A DNA stretch of 64,000 bases, taken from assembly GCA_016946835.1 (NCBI GenBank), contig JACVTC010000022.1, forward strand, positions 1,348,501-1,412,500, in the 5' to 3' direction. The first letter of the stretch is position 1. Each line of letters opens with the position of its first letter. Positions 35,526 through 48,754 of the stretch are shown one piece after another. A program made the translations under genes and the position numbers. The notes under the pieces were generated by a model. That model ran no database searches and was not told where the DNA came from. It worked only from the letters and a program-made list of their open reading frames with translations. Source of the stretch: Neocallimastix lanati (nom. inval.). Lineage: Eukaryota > Neocallimastigomycota > Neocallimastigomycetes > Neocallimastigales > Neocallimastigaceae.

Positions 35526-36421
35526 TTTAATGCATTAAAAAAATAATTATTTCTAATTTTGTGATGATTTTATTTTATAATATTTTTTTTTAATTATATT
35601 TTTATTTTTTTTGTTAAATATTATATATATTATATATAATTCAAGTACATTAATAATTTCAATAATAAAATAGTGAAATAGACATAAATAAGTCACCCAT
35701 TGCCAAATATTTTTAAGTTTTTTTTTAATAAAAATATGAAATAGTAAAAATTTAAATAGTATTGTTAATTAATTTTAATTAATTATTTATCATTAATAAA
35801 ATTTTAATTTTATTAATTTTATTTATATTTGTTTTAATTAATCATTATATAGAAGTTAATAATAATAATTTTTTTTTTTGGTTAAAATTTTTTTTATATG
35901 TTTTAAATAATAATAAGAAAAAAGCAAAAAAATATATAAATAAAAGAATAACTGTACATTAATTATAATTATACAATTGAAAATAATTATAATCAATACC
36001 CCATATTAAAAAAAAAGTAAACATTATAAATTTAATTAAAATATATATTTTTTTTTTTATTTTTTTATAATTATATTATAAATAAATGTTTTTAAAATTG
36101 TTTAACAAAAATGAATAATACAGTAAATGATAATTAATATAATAAATAATATAAATATTATATAATAAATAATCAAATAAAAATATAATAAATTTCCCAT
36201 TCTTAATAAATGTTTTTTTTTTTTATTATTTTTTTATTTTTGAATATTATATAATATAAAATGATAATTAGTAAATATATATATATATATATAACAATAA
36301 CTACCTACCTTTCCAATAAAACCTATATTTTTTATAATTTTTTTTAATAAAAAATTTTTATATATATCAATCCATTATTAATATATATATCTATTTCTCA
36401 TTAAAAAAAAAAAAAAAAAAA
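34268..36421. other. AT-rich intergenic region
   Basis: Contains (TAATAA)n and (TTA)n microsatellites near 35240-35292 and 35445-35525 and a (TA)n patch near 36277-36291. Short open frames here are AT noise. An A run immediately precedes the AMMECR1-like start codon. Confidence 0.6.
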
Positions 36422-36639
36422 ATGTCTGATACTGAAACTGAAAGTGAAAGTGAAATTGAAACTTCTGTTTGTACAAAAGAACATTGTTTATATTGTTTTG
36501 ATGTCTTAAATTCTCATTTGACTGGAGAAAAGTTTAAGAAGCCAACTTTTCCAAATAAAAAATAGTAATTTTTATTATTATTTTTATTAGTTTTTTTTTT
36601 TTTTTTTTTTTTATCTTATTATATTTTTATATTCAACTA

Positions 36640-36695
<56 letters not shown>

Positions 36696-38092
36696 ATAAT
36701 TTTTTATTTTTCCATATGTATAATAAAAACTATTTTTTTTTTATTGTTAATTAATTATTCTCATTATTTTTAATATTACATTTTTTGTTTTAATTTGCAA
36801 TATCGTCGATAAACTACTAAAAAACGAAAAGTCCATTATTTGTAACATGGCATAAAATTTACCATGGAGAAGAATATTTAAGAGGTTGTATAGGAAATTT
36901 TAATCCAATGGAAGTTCATCAAGGTCTTAAGAGATATGCTTTAATAAGGTTTTTTTTTTTTTTTTTTTATTTTTTTATTTTTTTATTTTTTTCATTTTTA
37001 TTTTATTTTTTTTTGTAATGTATATGAATATAAAAATAATATAATATTATAAATGAATGAATGTTAATATTATATATTATTATGATATCTATTATCATAA
37101 AAAAAAAATAGTGCCCTTCAAGATAGTCGTTTTGATCCAATTTCAAAGAAAGAACTTCCAAAGTTAACTTGTGCTGTCTCTCTTTTATATGATTTTGAAG
37201 AAGTTGATGATATTTATGATTGGGAAGTAAGTATATTGATAAATAATAAATGTAATTTTTATTTTTATTTTTCATATTATATACATTTTATTGAAATGTT
37301 AAAATCATTCAATTCATTATTATTTTATTTTTAAATAAATAAATATATATATATATATATTAATAAAAAGGTTGGTGTACATGGAATTTGGATTGGTAAA
37401 AGAAATATTTTTAATATTATTATATATATATTTTATAATATAAAATATTTTTATGTATTAATAGTATTTATAAAAATTATAAATATATTTTGAAGCAATA
37501 AATAATATTTACAGGATAAAATATTTTAATTAATCACAGAAAAATAAATAAAAAAATAAATAATTTTTATATTAATATATATTAATAAATATTTATTATT
37601 CTTTTTATTAAAATAGAATTTGAAGATATAGATGGTGAAGAATTAACAGCTACCTACCTTCCAGAAGTTGCAGAAGAACAAAGTAAAAGATAAATTAAAA
37701 AAAAAAAAATAATTAAAAAAATAATAATTACATTAATATTATTTAAATTTTATCAATGCTCCCACAAAAATATTTTTTATTAACTATTTATTTTTATTTA
37801 AAAACAATTTTTTTTTTTATTTTATTTTATTATAAAAATATATATATAAATTATCATAATAATCATAATACTAATAACAACAACAATAATAATGAAATAA
37901 TAATAATAAAATTAAATTTAATAAATGTTAGAATGGTCAAAGAAAAAGACAATTGATTCTGCTTTAAGAAAAGGTGGTTATTCTGGTCGCAAGATTACTG
38001 AAGAATATCGCCAAACCATAAAGTTGACCCGTTACAAGAGTGATAAAAAAACCGTTACCTATGATGAATATATGAAATATAAAGAAAATTAA
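36422..38092 (+). CDS. AMMECR1-family protein, six exons (208 aa)
   Basis: Exons 36422-36564, 36832-36948, 37112-37226, 37371-37395, 37617-37682, 37932-38092 join in frame to 209 codons with stop. After an acidic leader ([12 protein letters not shown]) the whole protein is one AMMECR1 domain: [14 protein letters not shown], then [10 protein letters not shown], the family hallmark [80 protein letters not shown] and [19 protein letters not shown]. These match the family in order and length. The family occurs in eukaryotes, archaea and bacteria; its biochemical role is not settled, though it is often linked to nuclear and RNA-related functions. No signal peptide is present. Exon 4 is only 25 nt. 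The first ATG is used because the leader is short and the domain begins at once. Confidence 0.95.
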
Positions 38093-38304
38093 AATTTTTT
38101 TATAAATAAACAAATAAATAAATCCTTATAATAAATACACACAGATATATTAAATATAAATCAAATAATATAAGTGTATGCTTATATAACAAAAAACAAA
38201 AAACAAAAAAAAAAAAAATGGAGGAAAAATAATAATATAAATAAAAATATATTTTATTAAAATAATTTTAAGTCATCTCAATAAGTTTTTTTTTTAAACA
38301 TTTT

Positions 38305-38363
<59 letters not shown>

Positions 38364-39404
38364 TAATAATAATAATATGAATATGAATATGAATAACTTT
38401 TTTTCTTATTATATACATTCTATTGAAATGTTTTAATCACTCAATTCATTATTTTATTTTATTTTATTCAATTTCTATTTCTATTTCCTATTAATATATC
38501 TACTATTTATTTTTTTTTTTTATTTAATCTGTACTTCAAATTTATATTTCTACTATTTATTTTATTTTATTTAATCTGTACTTCAATTTATATCTCTACT
38601 ATTTATTTTATTTTATTTTATTTTATTTTATTTATTATTATTATTATAAATATTATTTATATTTAATTGATGAAATTAATATTATATAATTTAAATTTTA
38701 CAACTACTCTTTGATTTTTATTATTTTTTTTTTTTTTTTTTAATAAAATATTAAATTGTATTATAAATAAGGTTTCTTTATTAATTTTTTTTTTTTTTTT
38801 ATTTATCATGATCAGAACCAAAACTCCTCAGACTTTTTAGTGTATTACTGAAGATGAAATCGATATATCTAAATAAATAGCTATACTATATTAATAAAAA
38901 TTTTATTATAAATATAAAAAATTAGTAATTAATGTAGTATAATAATTGTATATAAATTAGATTGCCATCTTGATTGAATTCTCTTGTAAAGTAATTTTTT
39001 TTTTTTTTTTTTGTATTTCATTCACAAGAAAATCTGTTAATAATAATAATAATAAAAAAAAAAAAAATTCGAAGTATTAGTAAGTTTTTTAATTCTAACC
39101 TCTTAATAATCATTTAGGTTTTCTTCCATGCTTCTCCATTGCTTTGTAAAGAATCTGCATTGTCTGAGACACTAATTCTTCTTTTTTCTTTTCTTATCAA
39201 GTTTTAAGTATATAAATTCTACATCTAATGGGGAAATCTTTTTCCTTTTTCATTCTTTCTAATTCTAAGAGCACGAAAGTTCTCTCTTAATAAAACAACA
39301 TTTTTGTCTTTTTTGACTCCATAAAAATATTTCAAATTCATTTACAATTTTATCAAAGGTCTTCTTCGTCAGAGTCTTCTTCATCTTCTTCATCTTCATC
39401 ACTA
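38093..39404. other. AT-rich region with a 53-base poly(A) tract
   Basis: The A run at about 38309-38361 is the longest homopolymer I noticed in the window. Repeated (ATTTT)n blocks lie near 38450-38640. The part from about 39100 to 39404 is less AT-biased. Its minus strand has short acidic and lysine-rich frames (SDEDEEDEEDSDEED, KIVNEFEIFLWSQKR) that may be a scrambled remnant of the adjacent retrotransposon, but I cannot identify them. Confidence 0.55.
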
Positions 39405-39562
39405 AAAAAACAGTTTCCTCAAATCCACTTGATATCCCCAAACGTCCTTGGTGGTCTATTTTAATGGACTTTATTACTGATCTACCTAAATTTAATAGTT
39501 TCACTTGTATTAATATGGTAACTGATCGCATAACTAAGATTGTGTCACTCATTTAATTCCCT

Positions 39563-39599
<37 letters not shown>

Positions 39600-39913
39600 T
39601 TTCTTCTGCTTCTGATATTGCTTCCGCAATCCTTAATCATATTTTCCGCTACCTCAGTCTCGCTGATGATATTCTTTCCGATAGAGGCTCTCAATTTACT
39701 TCAAAATTTTGGATTGTATTACTTTAAAATTTTCTTCTCCATTTTATCATCGTACTAACGATTTGATGGAGAGGATGAACTCCGTTATTTAGCAATATCT
39801 TAGATGTTACACAAACCTTAAAGATTCAAACTAGAATGATTTTCTCTATTTAGTAAAATTTAGTTACAATAATGTAATACAAGAATCTACTCAACCTCTG
39901 TCAAGTTTTTGGT

Positions 39914-39954
<41 letters not shown>

Positions 39955-41075
39955 CCAATTGCTATTGGTTATGAAAAGCTAAAGATCTCCATTTAAGATT
40001 ACTCGGTAAACACAATACATGTAATTATCATCTTTAATTTAAAGGTTAGATAAAAAATTAATTTAAATATTTTTCCTATAAAATTTTTAATCCTTTTAAA
40101 AATTTTATTTAATATTAAAAAATGTAATAATCAAATTAATGATTATTATTTATTATTTATTAATGTATACGAAACACAAAAGTGCTTAATAAAAAATATT
40201 TTAATATTTAGTATAAAGAAAACTTTTTAATTCATTTTATTAGAATATAAATTTTTATTTATTAATTATTAAAGATTATAAATTAGGTTAATGGTTATTT
40301 ATTATTAATTGTTAGTTATTAAAAAATTATAATTAATTAGATAATAATTAATGCTTGACGTTTAACATTTAATAATCTTATGAAGGATTTTAATTAATAG
40401 AAAATTTTAAAACTATTTATATTTTGCATCTAATATAATATTTTTTTTTATAATATACAACTAATAACCATTAAATTACTATTATTTTAGTTGATGATTT
40501 TTAAATAAAACTATATATTCTAATACTAAACTATTATAAATTCTAATACAAAACCAATAATAATATTTTATTTTGACTGAAACTAATAATATAAATAAAT
40601 TAAGAAACAAGAAAAAAATATGTCAACAACCATCATATGGAACCTCCTAAATTTAAGAAAAACGAAAAAATTTGGATCAACAATTCACTTATAATTAAAA
40701 ATGGTAACAAAAAATAGCTCAAACCTAGAAAACTTGGACGACCATTCAAGATCATTAGCAAAATATCTCCAGTGTCTTACAAACTTGATTTACCCCCCCC
40801 CCCCAAAAAAAAAAAAAAAAAATCTTAGAATACATCCCCATATTATGAAGATCATATCGGAAGAAACCAAAAAAACCGCCACCAATTACTATTAATAATG
40901 AAGAAGAATATGAAGTAGAACAAATCCTAGAAAAAAACGAAAGAAAAACATTATGAAAAAATACAATATCTCATCAAGTGGAAAGGATAATTCACTTTCT
41001 GAAGCATCTTGGGAACTTTAAGAAAATATTAATTGTTCTGAACTTCAAGAGGAATTCAATAAAAAATAATTAAAT
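39405..41075 (+). mobile_element. Decayed Ty3/gypsy chromovirus: integrase and chromodomain
   Basis: Blocks in order on the + strand: LDIPKRPWWSI with MDFITDLPKFNSF and MVTDRITKIV (integrase core, first Asp in MDF; 39425-39560), then after a 31-base A run VSSASDIASAILNHIFRYL and LSDRGSQFTSKFW (second Asp; 39597-39715), then HRTNDLMERMNSVI (catalytic Glu) and FSYNNVIQESTQPLSS (39745-39905). After a 38-base T run and a diverged gap, RKLGRPFKIISKISPVSYKL (40725-40785) is the C-terminal integrase region. Next comes a chromodomain: EEEYEVEQIL, QYLIKWKG, SEASWEL and NCSELQEEFN (about 40899-41068). Stops and frame changes are frequent. I did not find gag, protease or reverse transcriptase on this strand, so only the 3' third survives. 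Chromodomains of such elements steer integration to marked chromatin. Confidence 0.9.
40793..40822 (+). repeat. C12 followed by A18 inside the chromovirus relic
   Basis: Twelve C are followed directly by eighteen A between KLDLP and LRIHPH of the integrase C-terminal region. It is the only long C run I noticed in the window. Both runs must have expanded after the element stopped being selected. Confidence 0.97.
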
Positions 41076-41444
41076 TATTATCGATTATAACACTTAGAAA
41101 ATGAACCTCTTATAATTTTATTCTTTTAATTTTGATATTTTATATTATATGATTTAATATATATTTTAAAATCATATAATACTATCAAATTAATTATTTT
41201 AATATTTTAGTATAGTATATTGACATATCAATATTAATTAATTAAATTTTTTTTTTTATCATGTATCTTTATTATTATGTAAAATTATTATTATTCTATT
41301 TCATGTATAATTCTCTAAATATCTTTGTTTTAATTTCATCAATCTAATTATAAGCACTTTAAAAAGAAATTCACATTTTAAATTTTAATTTTATTTTATT
41401 AAGCATATTCTTAGCTTAATTTTAAGATCTGTATAGGGGGACCA

Positions 41445-41700
41445 TGTAACAAAGCTTAAAGATAGTCAAAGAGTTACCATGGTCTGGTGGTAACACACAC
41501 CATGACCATCAACCTGTTTCCAGTCCATATTAATTTTAATTTAATATAAAAAGATTATTGTAGAAAGTACTAGAGTTTCTTCAGTTTTTTATTTCACTAT
41601 CGAATGAAACTAGAAAGTTCTATTTTTTTAATAATTATTTTTATCCTTTTTCTTTAGAAAAAAATCTCTATTTCTCGAACTTTCATTAAACTAAATTTTT
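41445..41700 (+). repeat. Probable 3' LTR remnant of the chromovirus
   Basis: After the chromodomain and about 370 bases of AT-rich sequence comes the purine run TATAGGGGGACC, a fair polypurine tract, directly followed by TGTAAC, a usual kind of LTR start. The next 250 bases are less AT-biased than the surroundings. I found no second copy to define the LTR, and the right end is a guess. Only the left end rests on evidence. Confidence 0.45.
41479..41509. other. GC-containing hairpin in the putative LTR
   Basis: ATGGTCTGGTG pairs with CACCATGACCAT, giving 11 base pairs with one bulged T and the 8-base loop GTAACACA. In a region with so little G and C it stands out strongly. It could shape the retroelement RNA end or act in termination. 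Confidence 0.75.
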
Positions 41701-42075
41701 TTTTTTTTTTTTTTTTTTGAAAAAGAATAAATATCGCAACTAAAAATAATTTTTCTTTGTATTTTTATTAATGATTTAGCTAAAAGTAATTCGAAACATT
41801 ACGACAATTAATTTATAATAAAAAATTTTATATTAAATATAAAAAAATTATATTAATATAATATTATATAAATTATTTTTATATATAATAATGATAATCA
41901 TAAAAATTGGAAATTTTCTAATTTTTATATATTACATTTATTATTATTATTTTTATTATTAAGATTTTATTATTATTATTATTACTACTTTTATTGTGAT
42001 TATTATTATTAAAATACACTATTTTTTCTAATTTTAATTAAAAAAATAATAATATAATAATCTATTAATAAATTT

Positions 42076-42860
42076 ATAAAATAAATAATAAATAATAAAT
42101 AATAAATAATAAATAATAAATAATAAATAATAAATAATAAATAATGAATAATAAATAATGAATAATAAATAATAAATAATAAATAGTAATAAATAAATAG
42201 TAATAAATAAATAATAATAAATAAATAATAATAAATAAATAATAATAAATATATAATAAATAATAAATGATAAATAAATAAATAATTATATAATTAAATA
42301 ATAAATAATAAATAATAAATAATAAATAATAAATAATAAATAATAAATAATAATCAATAATCAATAATCAATAATCAATAATAAATAATCAATAATAAAT
42401 AATAAATAATAAATAATAAATAATAAATAATAAATAATAAATAATAAATAATAAATAATGAATAATAAATAATAAATAATAAATAATAAATAATAAATAA
42501 TAAGTAATAAATAATAAATAATAAATAATAAATAATAAATAATAAATAATAAATAATAAATAATAAATAATAAATAATAAATAATAAATAATAAATAATA
42601 ATAATAATAATAATAAATAATAAATAATAAATAATAAATAATAAATAATAAATAATAAATAATAAATAATATATAATAAATAAATAAATAATAAATAATA
42701 AATAATAAATAATAAATAATAAATAATAAATAATAAATAATAAATTATAAATGATAAATAATAAATACTAAATAATAAATAATAAATAATAAATAATAAA
42801 TGATTAATGATGATTAATAATAAATAATAAATGATTGATGATAAATAATAAATTCTATAA
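42076..42860 (-). repeat. Heptanucleotide array (TTATTTA)n
   Basis: About 780 bases built mainly of a 7-bp unit, AATAAAT on the + strand. It is interrupted by variants with TAG, TCA and TGA changes and blocks of (AATAAATAAT)n near 42180-42260. Any open frame through it (YYLLFII repeats on the minus strand) is a by-product of the repeat. Confidence 0.93.
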
Positions 42861-43044
42861 TAAATAATAGATTATATATAAAAATAATAAATATAACAAT
42901 TAAATATTATGATAAACAATAAATAATAAAATATTAATACATTTTTTCACCAAATAATTAAAATAATTAATATTAAGTAAATAATAAAAATTATAAATAT
43001 CTTTGTATTTTAAATAATGTATTATAAATAATGCTTTACGCAAA

Positions 43045-43081
<37 letters not shown>

Positions 43082-43863
43082 ATAAAATACATTAAATAAA
43101 AATTAATGAAGGAATGATTTAATCAATAAGATAAAATAGAAATAAGAATGTTATTTTCATTAAAAAGTCGTAAAATTATAAATAAAAAAAGGAAAAAACA
43201 AAAAAAAAAAAAAAACACAAATAAATATATATATATATTAATAATAATTAAATAAAAAATTTATTATTTATTTATTTTTTCTCATTTACACGAAGTTTAA
43301 AACCATTATATAATAAATAGTATAAAAAAATATTTATTTTCAATTTAATATGTAAAATAAAAAAAAAAAAAACTTTTCTTATGGAAAAAATATTAATATT
43401 AATATTAATAATGTTATTTTTTTTTTATTGTAAAATAGAAATATTTATAAAATGGAAAAATGGAATAAAAAAAAATATAATATTCTATTAATTTAGTTTT
43501 TATATTATTTATTTTATATTTAATATTCCATTTTATTTATTTATTAATAATCATTATTAAAAGTTTATCTACTTTATTTTTATTTAGAAATTAAAGATTT
43601 ATAATTAATTTTAATAATTTAATAATAATCCTTAAAAAATTATATATATATATATTTAAATTTATAATTATATACTTATTTTATTTTTTATTATTTGTCA
43701 ATAATTAAATATTAAATATTAATATTCTAAAATCTTATAAAAAAAAATTAAATTTTTTTTTTTAATTTTTCTTAATTAAATATATTAGATTCATAAAATT
43801 CATTCAAAATTCATTCAATAATATAACTTGAATTTAATTAATTAAAAAAAATTAAAGTAAAAA

Positions 43864-43903
<40 letters not shown>

Positions 43904-44429
43904 ATATTTCTATATTTTTAAATTTCTATATATATATATATTTGATTAGATTTAATTAAAGAGAGTTCCTATATCTTTTTGTTAGTGTTACCGTTTATTG
44001 TTTTACAAATAATATGACGTCAGGTAATATCGATAATGTTTACTATTTAATTTTTCTTTAATAACAACAAAAACAATAATAATTATAATTAATAGTAATA
44101 ATAATTATAATTATAATAATAATAATAACAACAACAACAACAACAATAATAATAATAATCATAAAATTTAAATAAAAATAATAAAAATTTCAATTGTAAC
44201 ATCATTAATATATATCCTTACGTATGTTTTCTTTTATTAAGAAAAAAATTAAAAATGATTTATTGTAAATAATTTAAACAGTAATTAATATTGTTATGAA
44301 TAATATATATTAAATAAAATATATTATTTTAATTTTGTTTTAGTAGTATTAATCAAATTTTGTATAATTTTCATTGATTATATATATTTTTTATGGATTA
44401 TATAAATTGCATATATTTTAACATGAATT

Positions 44430-44508
44430 TATTTTCTTTCAATTTAATAAATTTATATAAATAAATATTATTTTCTTTCAATTTAATAAATTTATATAAA
44501 TAAATATT
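44430..44508 (+). repeat. 39-bp tandem duplication
   Basis: Two adjacent, essentially identical copies of a 39-base unit starting ATTTTCTTTCAATTTAATAA. It is a recent slippage or unequal-exchange duplication. Confidence 0.9.
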
Positions 44509-44937
44509 ATTTTATTTAAATTTAAATTTTATATTTTATTTTACGTTTATTTTTTATTGTATATTTTTTATTTAAACATTTTTATTTTAGTTAATTTATT
44601 TTTATTCCATTTAATTTATTTCATTTATTTTATTTTTCCATTACGGTTCAAATAATATTATTAACTATTTTTTTTTTTTTTTTTTTTTTTTTTTTGTTTG
44701 TTGTTTTGTTATGTATTTATTTTTTGATTTGTATATAATTCTTTAATGAATTAATATTAATATATTAACACTGATTTTTCCTTTTTTCCTTCCTTTTTTC
44801 CTTTCTTTCTTTCCTTTTTTGTTTATTTTTATTGTTTTAATATTCTATAAAAAAACCCAAAAAGAAATATTTTTAAACTTTATTTTAAATTTTAATGGTT
44901 ATAATATTTTTAATTGAGTTAATATTATATAACAAAC

Positions 44938-44975
<38 letters not shown>

Positions 44976-47870
44976 TATTAATTATGTTTATATAATTTAT
45001 TAAATTTACAATTTTTATTATTTTGTACAACAATCTATTTTTTTTTTTTTCTTTTAATTTGTTTTTGCGTATTTTTTTTACGATTGTATATAAATTATTA
45101 CATTCCTATATATTTATATTAATATATTTATGTATATAGATATCATTATTTTCTTTTATTGTTATTGTTTTATTTTATTTTCCTCAATATAAACAATTTT
45201 AGGACATTAAAATTTTTATTAGATATATTAATTTATATTAATTTGTTAAAATAAAAGATTATTATTCATTCGCTTATTGTTCATTTAAAACTTAAATAGG
45301 AATAATTTTGAGTCAATAATTTTAATTAAAAGATAATTTTTTTTTATTATATTATTATATATAAAAATAATTCCTAAGAATAATATATATAAAAAGTTTT
45401 AACTTTTTTTAATTTTTTTTTTTAATTATTAGAATGTAACAAATAAAAGTAAAAATAATACTTAAAATTTTATTACAATTAAATTCATGAAAATAATTAA
45501 TATTAAAATATTTATTTATTTCCTTATAAATTAATTATTCCTACTACTATTATTTTAATCAATTCATATTTTTTTTTTAATATATAATAACTTTTAATGT
45601 GTACCAATCTATATTTTCCTTTATACTACTTATACTATATTAATTAATTTTGTATATACATATGTATATTTGATTATTAAATTCAAAATGCAGACACTAT
45701 CAAAAGAGATTATATTTATTTGTGATAACCGTATCAATAATAATAGTCATAATTTTTTTTAAATCATAAAACTCTTATATAAAATAATAATTAATACCAA
45801 TAATTATATTTATACTTTGTATCATTTTATCATAGGAATATAATATCTTTAATTAAATATTAAATTAATAGTTAAAAAAAAAATGAAAATTTAAAATGAA
45901 AAGTTTAATGGATTAATAATAATAAATAATATATAAATGTTAAAAATAAAGCAATAATTAATATATTAAAATATTTTTATGATTATTTTCAATATATATG
46001 TAATTAGAGTTTATGTTACAATAAAGTTAACAAAAATGAGTTATTTTATTATTTATATTAAAGTTTTTTTCATTATTATTGTAAATATTATTATTAATAA
46101 CACTATATTATCTCAATTTATATTTATATATTTAGACATGCCTAATATTATCATATATATATTATAAATAAGTTTATTTTTTTAGTTTAATTTAATATAT
46201 ATAATTTATTTACTTTTTTTTATTATTTTATATAATTATTTTATAGATAATTAGTATAAATAATATATATGTGATAGTTTTATTGATTCAAATTTTTTAA
46301 GATGACATAATATTTATATATGATAATAATAATAATAAATTAATATATATATAGTATTTCATCATATTTTTTTTTTTTTTTAATTAAAATAATAAGATGA
46401 TGAAATGTTATAAAAAATGAAAAATAAAAAATAAAAAAAAATTAAAAAAAAAAAAAAAAAGAAAAAATTAAAATAAAATATAATAAAAATGGAAAATAAA
46501 AATAATTTTTCATTGGAAAAAATTATTTTTATATGTAAAATTAAAATTTTATTTAATAATTATTATTATTTTAAATATGCATTTATTAGATTTTTTATTT
46601 ATTTATTTTTCTTTATTTATTTACAATGTGTACCACCCTTTGTTTCGGCCTCCCCTTAGGAACAATGGGAATATTTATATGAATTTAATTCATTTTTGTT
46701 ATGTATATAACAAACATATATATTAGTTTTTTATTTTTTTATTTATTTATTTATTTATTATTTTTTTTTTTTTTTGTGTTATCTTGTTAAAGCTCATTAA
46801 TAAAATTAAAAATTACAAATAAAAAAATACAAAATAAAAATTAAAATTAAAATAATAATAATAAAAACGGACAAGAATTTAATTGTACTATAAATATTTT
46901 TATTTATCAATTTATCATATTATCATATTATATATTATAGGTTATTTAAAAAAAATGATTTTTTTTTTATTTAATTAATAGTTATTTCATTACTTTTTTT
47001 TTTTTTAGGTAATTAAAATAGATAAACATATGCGTAAATAAATAAATCTATCAATATCGTTTATTAATGATAGAATCATTTGAGATTAAAATTTGATAGA
47101 AATTTAGATAATATATATAAAAAATCAATTTAAATATTTATCATTGATTGTGTGATTCAATGAAACGTGATATAAAATAGATTTATATAATATCATAAAT
47201 TCTATACAAAAACATAAAAATTAATGTAAACATAAAATTTATAACATAAATTTTATGTTATGTAAATATGTACATAAATTATAAATTTATAAAGTTTTAT
47301 TTTATTTTATTATATTTTTCAATGTTAACAATTTACAATTATAATTATAAATCTTTTATTATTTATATTAATATTTTTTATATTATTAAACTAAATAATT
47401 AATTCTTATTATTTTAAAATATTATTTTAAAATAGTTTATAATTAAAGAGTATTATATAAAGAATACTTTTTTTTTTATATTTATTCTTTGCAGTAGCAT
47501 AATTGTCAAATTCTACAATTATTTGTATTATATTAATTTGAAACAGCGTTGTTGCCATTTTTAATATTTATTTCTATTATATTAATAACTAAAAGTAGTT
47601 TAATATTATTAATAATATGAAATTATTAAGTTCGAATTTTTAAATAAATTTAAATTATAAATATGTAAAAAAATAAAATTATATTAACAAATAACACAAA
47701 TATTTATAAAACTTCTCCCTTAAAAGAGATAGAGCGAACCGAGTTATATCATCTCAAATAACTAATTAATGAATCATTAACTTTCTTTTTCATTATATGA
47801 TAATTCTTTGGCTTAAGAAATAAAGAAAAATGATTCATATATCCATATGATCATTATAGTATATTACATA

Positions 47871-47904
<34 letters not shown>

Positions 47905-48754
47905 TTTGGTTTATTTATATTTTATTATATTTCTAAAATTTTTCTATAATATACTTTTATAGCAATTACTATAAATTAATTTTTTATTATTAATTTATAA
48001 TAATTGCTATGAAAGGGAATTTTATTAACCATAATAATTTAAAAAATATATATAATATAATTGTTTTTTTTTTTTTTTGTTTGTTTTTATAATTAATAAT
48101 TATATAATTGATTTTTTAATTTTTCCTAACTTTAAAAAAATATATTTATATTATTAAATATAATTATGTTATTTATTATGAATTAAAGTTTTTGATTATT
48201 GTTTTTTTTTTTTTTTTGACTAATTGATTTTAAATGGAAAAAAATAATTTTTTAATATGGATAATTAATCCCAATTATGTTTATTAATAATATAATTTAT
48301 TTTAATATATTGTTTTATTCTATTATTTATATAATATTTTAATCAATAATCATATATTAATAATATATTTGAAGATTATACATTAAATAAATATTTTTAA
48401 ATAAATAATAAATAAATAATAAATAAATAAATAAATAAATAAAAAGTAATTTATCTTTGACACAAAATAATTTTTTTTAAGGATCAAACATATTAAATTA
48501 AATTAAATAATAAGGTGACATTTAATGAATGATAAAAAAAAGAAATAAAAAAAAAATTAAAAGAAAATAAATTTTATTAATGATTAAAATTTCAAAATTT
48601 AATATAAAATTTTCTATTAATATATATAATTAATAATTAAATAATAATATAAATAAAATATTTATAATAAACAAACTTTTTTTTTAATAAATATAAACAT
48701 TAGAGTATTAAAGTAAACATAAAAATAGGGAAAAAAAATTAATTTAAAAACAAT

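Noticed and set aside
39265-39552. 95-codon minus-strand frame next to the chromovirus as a gag gene
   Set aside because: Its 5' third is the antisense of integrase codons (MDFITDLP region). The rest is acidic and lysine-rich without a gag or zinc-knuckle motif.
41471-41530. tRNA-like gene (ACCATGGTCTGGTGGTAACA resembles an A box, CCTGTTTCCAGTCC a B box)
   Set aside because: Acceptor and anticodon stems cannot be formed, and the central bases pair instead into one 11-bp hairpin. It is better read as a stem-loop in the putative LTR.
42074-42364. Membrane-protein-like frames of YYLLFII repeats (also at 57206-57519)
   Set aside because: They are translations of a heptanucleotide array. The 7-bp period cycles all frames and no real start or domain exists.
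42074-42900. CRISPR-like array
   Set aside because: Repeats are 7-bp simple sequence without distinct repeat/spacer structure, and the genome is eukaryotic.
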